DNA from: DASQMT01 sp963839615
GTDB taxonomy: Bacteria; Actinomycetota; Thermoleophilia; Solirubrobacterales; Solirubrobacteraceae
DNA: 64,000 nucleotides
Reading direction: 5' to 3'
NCBI GenBank assembly: GCA_963839615.1
Contig: CAWIVY010000011.1
Span: 1 to 64,000 of the forward strand
In this document: positions 16,280-25,132 of the stretch, one piece after another
Layout of the letters: the number at the start of each line of letters is the position of its first letter
Numbering within the stretch: the stretch's first letter is position 1
Made by a program: the position numbers and the translations under genes
The notes under the pieces: generated by a model
The model's database searches: none
What the model saw: the letters and a program-made list of their open reading frames with translations, nothing else
Told to the model about the DNA's origin: nothing

Positions 16280-17001
16280 GCCGCGGCGCGCCGGTGCCCG
16301 TCGACGGAGTCGACAGGGTGGCGCCCGACCGCCTCGACGCGCTCGCGGCCTCCGTCCACGCGTGCCGCCGCTGCCCGCGGCTCGTGGAGTGGCGCGAGCT
16401 GGTCGCGCGGGAGAAGCGCGCGGCGTTCCGCGACGAGGACTACTGGGGCCGCCCGGTCGCGGGCTTCGGCGACCCGTCCGCGCGGGTGCTGCTGCTCGGC
16501 CTGGCGCCGGCAGCCCACGGCGCCAACCGCACGGGTCGCATGTTCACCGGCGACCGCTCGGGCGACTTCCTCTTCGCCGCGCTGCACCGGACGGGCTTCG
16601 CGAACCAGCCGGTCTCGCGCCATCGCGACGACGGGTTGGAGCTGCGCGACTGCTGGATCACCGCGTCGGTGCGCTGCGCACCGCCGGCGAACAAGCCGCT
16701 GCCGTCCGAGCGCGACAACTGCGCGCACTGGCTGCGCGCAGAGCTCCCGCTGCTCGAGCGCGCGCGCGTCGTCGTCTGCCTCGGCGCGTTCGCGTGGGAG
16801 TCGGGCCTGCGCCAGCTCGCGCCGGCCATGCGCCCGCGCCCGCGCTTCGGCCACGGCGCCGAGGCGCCCCTGGAGGGGATCACGCTGCTCGGCTGCTTCC
16901 ACCCCAGCCAGCAGAACACGTTCACGGGGAAGCTGACGCCCGCGATGATCGACACGGTGCTCGAGCGCGCGCGCCAACTGGGTTCGAACCTCGCCGGGTG
17001 A
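16276..17001 (+). CDS. Family 5 uracil-DNA glycosylase (UDGb), Fe-S type
   Basis: 241 residues from GTG 16276. Motif A GLAPAAHGANRTGRMFTGD lacks the polar catalytic residue of family 4 and matches family 5; motif B is HPSQQNTFTGKLTPAM. Four cysteines for the [4Fe-4S] cluster are visible (ACRRCP, SVRC, DNC). It removes uracil, and in this family hypoxanthine, from DNA to start base-excision repair. Co-translated with the TetR gene. Confidence 0.93.
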   Translation: MSRGAPVPVDGVDRVAPDRLDALAASVHACRRCPRLVEWRELVAREKRAAFRDEDYWGRPVAGFGDPSARVLLLGLAPAAHGANRTGRMFTGDRSGDFLFAALHRTGFANQPVSRHRDDGLELRDCWITASVRCAPPANKPLPSERDNCAHWLRAELPLLERARVVVCLGAFAWESGLRQLAPAMRPRPRFGHGAEAPLEGITLLGCFHPSQQNTFTGKLTPAMIDTVLERARQLGSNLAG

Positions 17002-17045
17002 GGAAGCGCCGCCGCAGGTCAGCCTGGTTGTAGCGTCAGCGACTC

Positions 17046-18260
17046 ATGTCCGGCCGCGCCCGCTATGTGGAGATCCTGCGCCTGCCGCACGTCGCGCCGC
17101 TGCTGCTCGCGTCGATGCTCGCGCGGCTGCCCTACGGGCTCTACGCGCTGGCCGCGATCCTGTACCTCGCCGAGGCGCGCGGCTCGTACGCCGTGGCCGG
17201 GCTGGTCGACGGCGCGTTCGCGATCGGCGCGGCGGTCGGCACGCCATGGCAGAGCCGCCTGATCGACCGCCTCGGGCAGCGCCGCGTCCTGCTCCCCGCG
17301 GCGCTGCTGGACGCGCTCGCGACCGGGCTGCTGATCGCGCTCACGGAGGCCGACGCGCCGACGATCGCGCTCGTCGCCTGCGGCCTGGTCGGCGGCCTGG
17401 CGATCCCCGGCATCGGCGGCGCGCTGCGCACGCTGTGGCCCCAGCTGCTGCGCGGCCGCGACGATCTGATCGCGACCGCGTTCGCGCTCGACTCGGTCGC
17501 CGTCGAGCTGCTGTTCACGGCCGGGCCGCTGATCGCGGCGATCGTCATCACCGTGGCATCGCCGATGGCGGCGCTCGTGGTCAGCGCCGTGTGCTCGCTC
17601 GTGGGCACGGTGATGTTCGTCGCGCGGCCGCCGTCACGCGACTGGCGCCCGCACGCCGAGTCCGGCTCACACGGCCCGCTCGGGGCGCTGCGCTCGGCCG
17701 GGGTCCGCACGGTCGTGTTCTCCTCGCTGCCCGTCGGCTTCTGCTTCGGCGCGGTGGAGATCAGCCTGCCCGCGTTCGCGGAGCAGCACGGCGCACGCGA
17801 GCTGGCCGGGGTTCTCCTCGCCGCCTGGTCGGTGGCGAGCGTCGCCGGCGGGCTGGCGTACGGCGCGCGCACCTGGCCCGGCTCGCTCGGCTCGATCTAC
17901 GTGTGGCTCTCGATCCTGCTGCCGCTCGGCTACCTCCCGGCCCTGCTCTCGCCGTCGATCGCGGCGATGGCGCTGCTGATCCTGCCCGCCGGCCTGCTGA
18001 TCGCCCCGCTCGGCGCCGCCGGCAACGAGCTGATCGCGCGGGTCGCGCCCGCCGGCGCCGCGACGGAGGCCTATGCCTGGCCGGTCACCGCGATCCTGGT
18101 CGGGTTCGCGGCCGGGACCGCCGTCGGCGGCGCGCTCGTCGAGGCCTCCGACTGGCACGCCTGCTTCGTCGCGGCCGCGGTGGCGGCGGCGATCGGCGCC
18201 GTGGTGGTCTACCGCTTCCGCGGCACGCTCGCACGGCCGCCGGTCGCCGCGCCGGTGTGA
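17046..18260 (+). CDS. MFS transporter
   Basis: 404 residues with 12 predicted helices. The N-terminal half has RLPYGLYALAAILYLAE and the loop-2 motif RLIDRLGQRRVLLP (D-R-x-G-x-R-R). A basic cytoplasmic linker (RPPSRDWRPHAESG) separates the halves. Typical of actinobacterial drug/metabolite efflux permeases; substrate unknown. A stand-alone gene with 44 bases before it and 21 bases before the ABC genes. Confidence 0.88.
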   Translation: MSGRARYVEILRLPHVAPLLLASMLARLPYGLYALAAILYLAEARGSYAVAGLVDGAFAIGAAVGTPWQSRLIDRLGQRRVLLPAALLDALATGLLIALTEADAPTIALVACGLVGGLAIPGIGGALRTLWPQLLRGRDDLIATAFALDSVAVELLFTAGPLIAAIVITVASPMAALVVSAVCSLVGTVMFVARPPSRDWRPHAESGSHGPLGALRSAGVRTVVFSSLPVGFCFGAVEISLPAFAEQHGARELAGVLLAAWSVASVAGGLAYGARTWPGSLGSIYVWLSILLPLGYLPALLSPSIAAMALLILPAGLLIAPLGAAGNELIARVAPAGAATEAYAWPVTAILVGFAAGTAVGGALVEASDWHACFVAAAVAAAIGAVVVYRFRGTLARPPVAAPV

Positions 18261-18281
18261 CGGGATAGAGTGGCCGCCTCG

Positions 18282-19175
18282 ATGGCCTCCGCGATCGAGA
18301 TCAGCGGGGTCAGCAAGCGCTTCGGCAAGGTGCGCGCCGTCGAGAACCTCTCCTTCGAGGTCGGCGCGGGCCGGGTCACGGGCTTCCTGGGGCCGAACGG
18401 GGCCGGGAAGAGCACGACGCTGCGGATGCTGCTCGGCCTGATCCGCGCCGACGCGGGCACCGCGACCTTCGCCGGGCGGCGCTACGACGAGCTGCCCCAC
18501 CCGAGCGCGCAGATCGGCGCGGTGCTCGAGGACGCGAGCTTCCATCCCGGCCGCAGCGGCCGCGACCACCTGCGCGTGCTCGCCGCCGCAGGGGAGCACC
18601 CTGCGGCGCGCGTCGACGCGGTGCTCGAGCAGGTCGGCCTGAGCGACGCCGCCGGCCGGCGCGTGAAGGGCTACTCGATGGGCATGAAACAGCGGCTCGC
18701 GATCGCCGCGGCGCTGCTGGGCGACCCCGAGGTCCTGATCCTCGACGAGCCGGTCAACGGCCTGGACCCGCCCGGGATCCGCTGGATCCGCGGCCTGCTG
18801 CGCGCCGAGGCCGCGCGCGGGCGCGCGGTGCTCGTCTCGAGCCATCTGCTGTCGGAGGTCGCGCAGAGCGTCGACGACGTCGTCGTCATCTCCCACGGCG
18901 TGCTGCGTGCAAGCGGCCCGCTGACGCAGGTGCTCGGCTCGCCGGAAGGCGAGCTCACGCGCGTGCGCGCGGCCGACGCGCAGCGGCTCGCCGGACTGCT
19001 CAGCGACAAGGGCCTGGCCGTCGAGCAGGACGACTCCGGCGCGCTGCTCGTCCGCAGCGGGCCCGAGGTCGTCGGCGAGGTTGCGGCCGAGCACCGCGTG
19101 GCGCTCGCGGAGCTCGTGGCGGTGGCGCGCTCGCTCGAGGACGCGTTCTTCGCGCTCACGGGGGAGGAGGCGTGA
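18282..19175 (+). CDS. ABC transporter ATP-binding protein
   Basis: 297 residues from ATG 18282 (MASAIEISGVSKRFG). Walker A GPNGAGKST, signature YSMGMKQR (in place of LSGGQ), Walker B VLILDEPVNGLDP, switch His in VLVSSHLL. The layout is that of ABC-2 exporter ATPases (CcmA/NatA type). It overlaps the permease gene by 4 bases. Probably exports a lipid, peptide or drug; not resolvable further. Confidence 0.93.
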   Translation: MASAIEISGVSKRFGKVRAVENLSFEVGAGRVTGFLGPNGAGKSTTLRMLLGLIRADAGTATFAGRRYDELPHPSAQIGAVLEDASFHPGRSGRDHLRVLAAAGEHPAARVDAVLEQVGLSDAAGRRVKGYSMGMKQRLAIAAALLGDPEVLILDEPVNGLDPPGIRWIRGLLRAEAARGRAVLVSSHLLSEVAQSVDDVVVISHGVLRASGPLTQVLGSPEGELTRVRAADAQRLAGLLSDKGLAVEQDDSGALLVRSGPEVVGEVAAEHRVALAELVAVARSLEDAFFALTGEEA

Positions 19176-19915
19176 GGCCGCTGCTGCAGGCGGAGCTGAT
19201 CAAGCTCCGCACCACGCGCACGTTCGTCGCGCTCGTCGGCATCGCGGTCGTCATCTCGCTGCTCATCACGGTGCTGATCGCGATCCTCACCGAGCCGACG
19301 CAGGAATCGGTCCTGTCCGACGTGTTCACGTCGGACACGAGCAGCCTCTTCATCCTCATGCTCGCCGTGGTCGGTATCAGCGGCGAGTGGCGCCACCGCA
19401 CGATCACGAGCTCGCTGCTCGCCGCGCCGGCGCGGATCCGCTTCCTGGCGGCGAAGACGATCGCCTTCGCGCTCGCCGGGCTCGTGCTCTCGCTGCTGAT
19501 CTCGGTCGCGATCGCGATCGCGGGCTTCGCCGTCCTCTCCGTACGCGACCTGCCCACGCCCGACCTCGGCGACCTCGGCGAGCAGTTCGCGCGCAACGCG
19601 ATGGTCGCCGCGCTGCTCGGTGCGTTCGGAGTCGGGATCGGGGCGCTCGTGCGCAACCAGGTCGTCGCGATCGTCGGCGTGCTGGTGGCCTCCTTCCTGA
19701 TCGAGCCGGTGCTGATCGCCGTGCTGCCCGAGGTCGGGCGCTTCGGGCCGTTCGGCGCGCTGCCGACCGCCGCCGCGGGGCTCGACCCCGAGGACGTCGG
19801 GATGGACGAGGCCAACCTGCCGGCCGCCGGCATCGCCGTGCTGCTGCTGCTCGCCTGGATCGGCGCGGCGTTCGCCGCGGGCGCGGCGCTGCTGCGCTAT
19901 CGCGACCTCGAGTGA
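19172..19915 (+). CDS. ABC-2 type permease subunit
   Basis: 247 residues from GTG 19172 with six hydrophobic segments. LLQAELIKLRTTRTF at the N-terminus and GEWRHRTITSSLLAAPARIRFLAAKTIAF are the usual ABC-2 permease coupling-helix features. Pairs with the ATPase encoded just upstream. Confidence 0.92.
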   Translation: MRPLLQAELIKLRTTRTFVALVGIAVVISLLITVLIAILTEPTQESVLSDVFTSDTSSLFILMLAVVGISGEWRHRTITSSLLAAPARIRFLAAKTIAFALAGLVLSLLISVAIAIAGFAVLSVRDLPTPDLGDLGEQFARNAMVAALLGAFGVGIGALVRNQVVAIVGVLVASFLIEPVLIAVLPEVGRFGPFGALPTAAAGLDPEDVGMDEANLPAAGIAVLLLLAWIGAAFAAGAALLRYRDLE

Positions 19916-19932
19916 GCGGTACCGTAAATGCC

Positions 19933-22900
19933 ATGGCGCACCCTGCACTCGACGCATTCACCCCGCAGGTGCGCGAGTGGTTCGGCCGTGCGTTCGCGGA
20001 GCCGACGGCGGCCCAGTCACAGGCGTGGCCGGCGATCGCGACCGGCGCGCACACGCTGATCTCCGCCCCGACCGGCTCGGGCAAGACGCTTGCCGCGTTC
20101 CTGTGGGCGCTCGACCGGCTCGTCGCCGAGCCCTCGGCTGACCGCACGCGGCTCGTGTACGTCTCGCCGCTGAAGGCGCTCTCCTATGACGTGGAGAAGA
20201 ACCTGCGCGCGCCGCTGCGCGGGATCGGCGCCGACGTCAAGGTGGGGATCCGGACGGGCGACACGCCCCAGAAGGACAGGCGCGACATGGTCCGCCACCC
20301 GCCCGACATCCTGATCACGACGCCCGAGTCGCTCTACCTGATGCTCACGAGCCAGGCGCGGGAGATCTTCGACGGCGCCGAGCAGGTGATCGTGGACGAG
20401 ATCCACGCCGTCGCGCAGACGAAGCGCGGCGCCCACCTCGCGCTCACGCTCGAGCGACTGGCGGAGCGGGCCGGAGGCGACCTGCAGCGGATCGGGCTGT
20501 CGGCCACGCAGAACCCGCTCGAGGAGGTGGGGCGCTTCCTCGTCGGGCCGAAGCGGACGTGCACGATCGTCGACACGGGCACCCGCAAGCCGCTCGACCT
20601 GAAGATCCACGTGCCGGTGGAGAGCATGGTCGAGCCCGAGCAGTCCGATCTCGACCTCGATCCCTTCGCCGGGCAGGAGGCGACGCGCAAGTCGATCTGG
20701 CCCGCGATCTATCCCGAGCTGCTCAAGGAGGTGCGCGCGCACCGCTCGACGATCATCTTCGTCAACAACCGGCGTGCGTCCGAGCGGCTGGCGCTGCGGC
20801 TCAACGAGCTCGCCGAGGAGCCGATCGCGCGCGCCCACCACGGCTCGCTCGCGCGCGAGGAGCGGCTCGTCGTCGAGGAGCAGCTCAAGGCCGGCGAGCT
20901 GCCCTGCCTCGTCGCGACGTCATCGCTCGAGCTCGGGATCGACATGGGCGCGGTCGATCTCGTGCTGCAGGTCGAGTCGCCGAAGTCGGTGACCGCCGGG
21001 CTGCAGCGCATCGGCCGCTCCGGCCACGGCGTCGCCGACACCGCCAAGGGCCGCATCTTCCCCAAGTTCCGCGCCGACCTGCTCGAGTGCGCCGTCGTCG
21101 TGAAGCGCATGCGCGAGGGCCTGATCGAGCGCACGGTCGTCCCGCGCAACCCGCTCGACGTGCTGGCGCAGCAGATCGTCGCGATGGCCGCGTCCGTCGA
21201 GAGCCTGGGCGTCGACGAGCTGCACGCGCTCGTCACGCGCACGCACTCGTTCGCCGAGCTCTCGCGCGCCCAGCTCGAGAACGTGCTCGACATGCTCGAC
21301 GGCCGCTATCCGTCCGAGGAGTTCGGCGAGCTGCGCCCGCGGATCGTCTGGGACCGCGTGGGCGGCACGATCCGCGCGCGCAAGGGAGCGCGCGCGCTGG
21401 CGATCACCAACGCGGGCACGATCCCGGACCGCGGCCTGTTCTCCGTCAACCTGCCCGACGGCAGGCGCGTCGGCGAGCTCGACGAGGAGATGGTCTACGA
21501 GGCCCGTCCCGGGCAGGTGTTCCTGCTCGGCGCGTCGAGCTGGCGGATCGAGGAGATCACGCGCGACCGCGTCGTCGTGACGCCCGCGCCCGGTGTGCCG
21601 GGCGCCGTGCCGTTCTGGAAGGGCGACGGGGTCGGCCGGCCGCGCGAGCTGGGCGAGGCGATCGGCGCGTTCGCCCGCTGGGCGGTCGACCAGGACGCCG
21701 CCACGCTCGCCGACGGCTACGACCTCGACCCGCGCGCCGCGCAGAACCTGCTCGCCTTCCTGCGCGAGCAGCAGGACGCCACGCGCGTCGTCCCGAGCGA
21801 CCGTACGATCGTCGTCGAGCGCTTCCGCGACGAGATCGGCGACTGGCGCCTGTGCGTCCTCTCCCCCTACGGCGGCCGCGTGCACGCCGCCTGGGGCCTC
21901 GCGCTGAGCGCGCGGATCCGGGAGGAGTACGGGCTGGAGTCCGACGCGATCTGGTCCGACGACGGGATCATCGTGCACCTTCCCGACGCCGACGAGGCGC
22001 CGGGCGCGGAGCTCGTCATGCTCGATCCCGACGAGCTCGAGGACATCGTCGTCGGCGAGCTCGGCGGCAGCGCGCTGTTCGGCGCGCGCTTCCGCGAGAA
22101 CGCCGGCCGCGCGCTGCTGATCCCGCGCGCCTACCCCGGCCGCCGCACGCCGCTCTGGCAGCAGCGGCTGAAGTCGCAGACGCTGCTCGAGGTCGCAAAG
22201 CGCTACGGCCAGTTCCCGATCGTGCTCGAGACGTACCGCGAGTGCCTGCGCGACGTGCTCGACGTGCCCGGGCTGCAGGACCTGCTGCGCAAGCTGCATG
22301 CGCGCGAGCTCAGCGTCGTCGAGGTCGAGACGGCGACCGCATCGCCGTTCGCGTCGTCGCTGCTGTTCGACTACGTCGCGACCTACATGTACGAGGGCGA
22401 CACGCCGAACGCCGAGCGGCGCGCCGCCGCGCTCGCACTCGACCGCGACCTGCTGCGCGAGCTGCTCGGCCAGGAGGAGCTGCGCGACCTGATCGACCCC
22501 GGCGCGCTCGAGACGGTCGAGGGCGACCTGCAGCGGATCTCCGAGCGCACGCGCGCCGATTCCGTCGACGCGCTGCACGACGTGCTGCGGCGGATCGGCG
22601 ACCTCACGCTCGACGAGCTGCGCGCGCGTGCCGTCCGCGGCGCCGACGTCGCGGCATGGCTCGACCAGCTCGCCGGCGAGCGCCGGGCGATCGTCCTGCG
22701 CGTCGGCGGCGAGGAGCGCTGGGTTGCGGGTGAGGACGCCGGGCTCTATCGCGACGCACTCGGGGCGGTGCCGCCGGGCGGTCTCCCCGGCACGTTCCTC
22801 GAGGACGTCCCCGACGCGATGGAGCGGCTGGTCCGCCGCTGGGCGCGCACGCACGGCCCGTTCGAGGGACGGCAGCTGCGCGACCGCTACGGCCTCGACC

Positions 22901-24306
22901 TCACGCCGGTGCTGGCCGGGCTCGAGCGCGCGGGCGAGCTGGTGCGCGGCGAGCTGCGCCCCGGCGGCACGCAGCGCGAATGGTGCGACCCCGAGGTGCT
23001 GCGGCGGCTCCGGCGCGCTTCGCTCGCGGCGCTGCGGGCCGAGATCGAGCCCGCCGACCAGCGCGCGCTGGCGCGCTTCGCGGCGAGCTGGCAGGGCGTC
23101 GACCGCCATCCGCCGGCCGGTGCGGGGACCGACCGGCTGCGCGAGATCCTCGTGCCGCTCCAGGGCCTCGCGCTGCCCGCCGAGGTGTGGGAGCGCGACG
23201 TGCTGCCGCGGCGCACGGGCGCCTACTCGCCCGCCTGGCTCGACCAGCTCTGCGCGGCGGGCGAGGTCGTCTGGGTCGGCGCCGGGCCGCTCGGCCGGAG
23301 CAGCGGCAAGGTCGCGCTGTACTTCCGCGAGGACGCCGCGGTGCTGGGACCGCCGCCGGGCACCCGCGGCGACAGCGAGGACGCCTTCGCCGAGCGCGCG
23401 CACGTCGCGATCCGCACACGGCTGCGACAGGGCGCGTGCTTCTTCACCGACCTGCTCGTCGACGTCGCCGGCATCCCGGCCGAGGAGCTGCAGCAGGCGC
23501 TGTGGGACCTCGTCTGGGCCGGCGAGGCGACGAACGACGCGTTCGCGCCGCTGCGCTCGCCACGCGGGCGCCAGTGGGGCCAGCAGGCGCGCGGGGAGCG
23601 CGCGCGGCGGCGGCGCTTCGGCACCCGGCGCGCCGGCGCCCAGCCGCAGATCCAGGGCCGCTGGTCGCTGACCGCGCCGCTGTTCGCGGGCGGTGCGGCC
23701 GATCCCGCCGGGCGGCGCCGCGCCCAGGCCGAGCTGCTGCTCGAGCGCCACGGGATCGTGACCCGCGAGCACGTGCTGGCAGAGGGGATCCCCGGAGGCT
23801 TCTCGTCGCTCTACGACTCCTTCGCGGCGCTCGAGACGCTCGGCGTCTGCCAGCGCGGCTACTTCGTCGAGGGACTCGGCGGCGCCCAGTTCGCGCTGCC
23901 GGGCGCCACCGAGCGGCTGCGCTCACAGCGCGACGACGACGCGGCGCCGCCGCTGGTGCTCGCCGCCACCGATCCCGCCCAGCCCTACGGCGGCGCGCTG
24001 AAGTGGCCGAAGCGCGACGCCCGCACGCCCGCGCGCCAGGCCGGCGCGTACGTCGTGCTGGCGGGCGCGGAGCCGGTGCTGTACGTCGAGCGCGGCGGCA
24101 AGGGCCTGCAGGTCCTGGTCGACGACGGCGACCCGCGCTTGGCACCCGCGATCGCCGCGGTCGCGACCGCCGTGGGGCAGGGACGGATCCGCAAGCTGGC
24201 GGTCGAGAAGGTCAACGGCGACCCGGTGATGGGCTCCCCGTGGGAGGACCTCCTGCTCGAGCTGGGCTTCCGCGCGGGCCCGCGCAAGCTCACCATCGGC
24301 GCCTGA
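19933..24306 (+). CDS. lhr: Full-length Lhr superfamily 2 DNA helicase
   Basis: 1457 residues from ATG 19933. Walker A SAPTGSGKT (44-52), DEIH box at 155-158, motif III LSATQNP, motif VI QRIGRSGHG, then the winged-helix/beta-barrel Lhr core (RGLFSVNLPDGRRVGELDEEMVYE, RREWCDPEVLRRLRR-like segment) and the extra ~550-residue C-terminal region found in long Lhr proteins (ALKWPKRDARTPARQAGAYV). Lhr is an ATP-dependent 3'-5' helicase of DNA repair; the C-terminal region of E. coli Lhr has been reported to carry glycosylase activity. Mycobacterial Lhr has the same length class. Starts 17 bases after the ABC permease. Confidence 0.95.
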   Translation: MAHPALDAFTPQVREWFGRAFAEPTAAQSQAWPAIATGAHTLISAPTGSGKTLAAFLWALDRLVAEPSADRTRLVYVSPLKALSYDVEKNLRAPLRGIGADVKVGIRTGDTPQKDRRDMVRHPPDILITTPESLYLMLTSQAREIFDGAEQVIVDEIHAVAQTKRGAHLALTLERLAERAGGDLQRIGLSATQNPLEEVGRFLVGPKRTCTIVDTGTRKPLDLKIHVPVESMVEPEQSDLDLDPFAGQEATRKSIWPAIYPELLKEVRAHRSTIIFVNNRRASERLALRLNELAEEPIARAHHGSLAREERLVVEEQLKAGELPCLVATSSLELGIDMGAVDLVLQVESPKSVTAGLQRIGRSGHGVADTAKGRIFPKFRADLLECAVVVKRMREGLIERTVVPRNPLDVLAQQIVAMAASVESLGVDELHALVTRTHSFAELSRAQLENVLDMLDGRYPSEEFGELRPRIVWDRVGGTIRARKGARALAITNAGTIPDRGLFSVNLPDGRRVGELDEEMVYEARPGQVFLLGASSWRIEEITRDRVVVTPAPGVPGAVPFWKGDGVGRPRELGEAIGAFARWAVDQDAATLADGYDLDPRAAQNLLAFLREQQDATRVVPSDRTIVVERFRDEIGDWRLCVLSPYGGRVHAAWGLALSARIREEYGLESDAIWSDDGIIVHLPDADEAPGAELVMLDPDELEDIVVGELGGSALFGARFRENAGRALLIPRAYPGRRTPLWQQRLKSQTLLEVAKRYGQFPIVLETYRECLRDVLDVPGLQDLLRKLHARELSVVEVETATASPFASSLLFDYVATYMYEGDTPNAERRAAALALDRDLLRELLGQEELRDLIDPGALETVEGDLQRISERTRADSVDALHDVLRRIGDLTLDELRARAVRGADVAAWLDQLAGERRAIVLRVGGEERWVAGEDAGLYRDALGAVPPGGLPGTFLEDVPDAMERLVRRWARTHGPFEGRQLRDRYGLDLTPVLAGLERAGELVRGELRPGGTQREWCDPEVLRRLRRASLAALRAEIEPADQRALARFAASWQGVDRHPPAGAGTDRLREILVPLQGLALPAEVWERDVLPRRTGAYSPAWLDQLCAAGEVVWVGAGPLGRSSGKVALYFREDAAVLGPPPGTRGDSEDAFAERAHVAIRTRLRQGACFFTDLLVDVAGIPAEELQQALWDLVWAGEATNDAFAPLRSPRGRQWGQQARGERARRRRFGTRRAGAQPQIQGRWSLTAPLFAGGAADPAGRRRAQAELLLERHGIVTREHVLAEGIPGGFSSLYDSFAALETLGVCQRGYFVEGLGGAQFALPGATERLRSQRDDDAAPPLVLAATDPAQPYGGALKWPKRDARTPARQAGAYVVLAGAEPVLYVERGGKGLQVLVDDGDPRLAPAIAAVATAVGQGRIRKLAVEKVNGDPVMGSPWEDLLLELGFRAGPRKLTIGA

Positions 24307-24330
24307 ACCCCAAGCGGGGCTGGCACCTTC

Positions 24331-25132
24331 ATGTTCGCCGCCGCGGCCGCCACGCTCGCGCTGATGGGCGCGGCCGACGATCCCGGTTACGCGTTCGCCC
24401 GCTCGCTCGCCCTCGCGGGGCCGCGGCCCGCTGCGGGCGCGGCCGAGCGGAGTGCGCACCGGCGCGTGGCCGCGGCGTTCGCGGACGCCGGGCTCGTCGT
24501 GACCCGCGACCGCTTCCGCGTTCCCGGGCACGGCCGGTCGCGCAACGTGACCGGCGCGCTCGCCCGGCCCGGCAGCTGCCTCTGGATCCTGATGGCGCAC
24601 GCCGACACGGTGCCGCCCTCGCCCGGCGCGGAGGACAACGCGTCCGGCGTCGGCACGCTGGTCGCACTCGCGCCGCGCGTCGCGGCGCTGCAGCCGCGCT
24701 GCGACGTCTGGCTCGTCGCGACCGGCGCGGAGGAGCGGATCTACACCGGCCGGCCGGACCACCTCGGCGCCGGCGCGCTCGTGGACCGCGTGCGCGCCCG
24801 CGGGCGGGCCAGCCGACCTGCGCTGGGCGCTCTCGCTCGACGAGGTCGGGCGCGGCCGGGCCCTGTGGCTGCGCTCGCCGGCGCGGCGGCGGTTCGAGCG
24901 CCGCGTGCTCGCTTCGGCCGGGGGCAGCGGCGTCGCGGTGCGTTGGGTCGCCGACGAGGACAGCGGCAACTCCGACCATCGCGAGTTCGGCCTCGCCGGG
25001 CTGACCGCCGCCAAGCTCGGCGTGCCGGGCAACCCGCTCCGCCACACCGCGGCCGATCGCGCGGGACGGCTGCAGGAGACCACGTTCCCGCGCGTACGGA
25101 AGCTGCTCGAGGCGCTGCTTCAGACCGGCTGA
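24331..25132 (+). pseudogene. M28-type metallopeptidase, frameshifted
   Basis: The frame from ATG 24331 has a hydrophobic start (FAAAAATLALMGA) and M28 zinc-ligand segments: LMAHADTVPP (His), GAEDNASG (bridging Asp) and TGAEE (Glu pair). At about 24,815-24,825 the coding signal shifts by one base: RARGRA continues as ADLRWALSLDEVGRGRALWL in the next frame, ending with SDHREFGLAGLTAAKLG (last His ligand) and TGA at 25130-25132. With one base corrected it would be a ~266-residue secreted aminopeptidase-like enzyme with all ligands. Either a recent pseudogene or a sequencing indel. Convergent overlap with the next gene. Confidence 0.8.

Noticed and set aside
20920..23772. A 950-codon frame antisense to lhr
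   Set aside because: Composition is Leu/Arg/Ala/Gly-biased with no domain; lhr on the plus strand is fully conserved.
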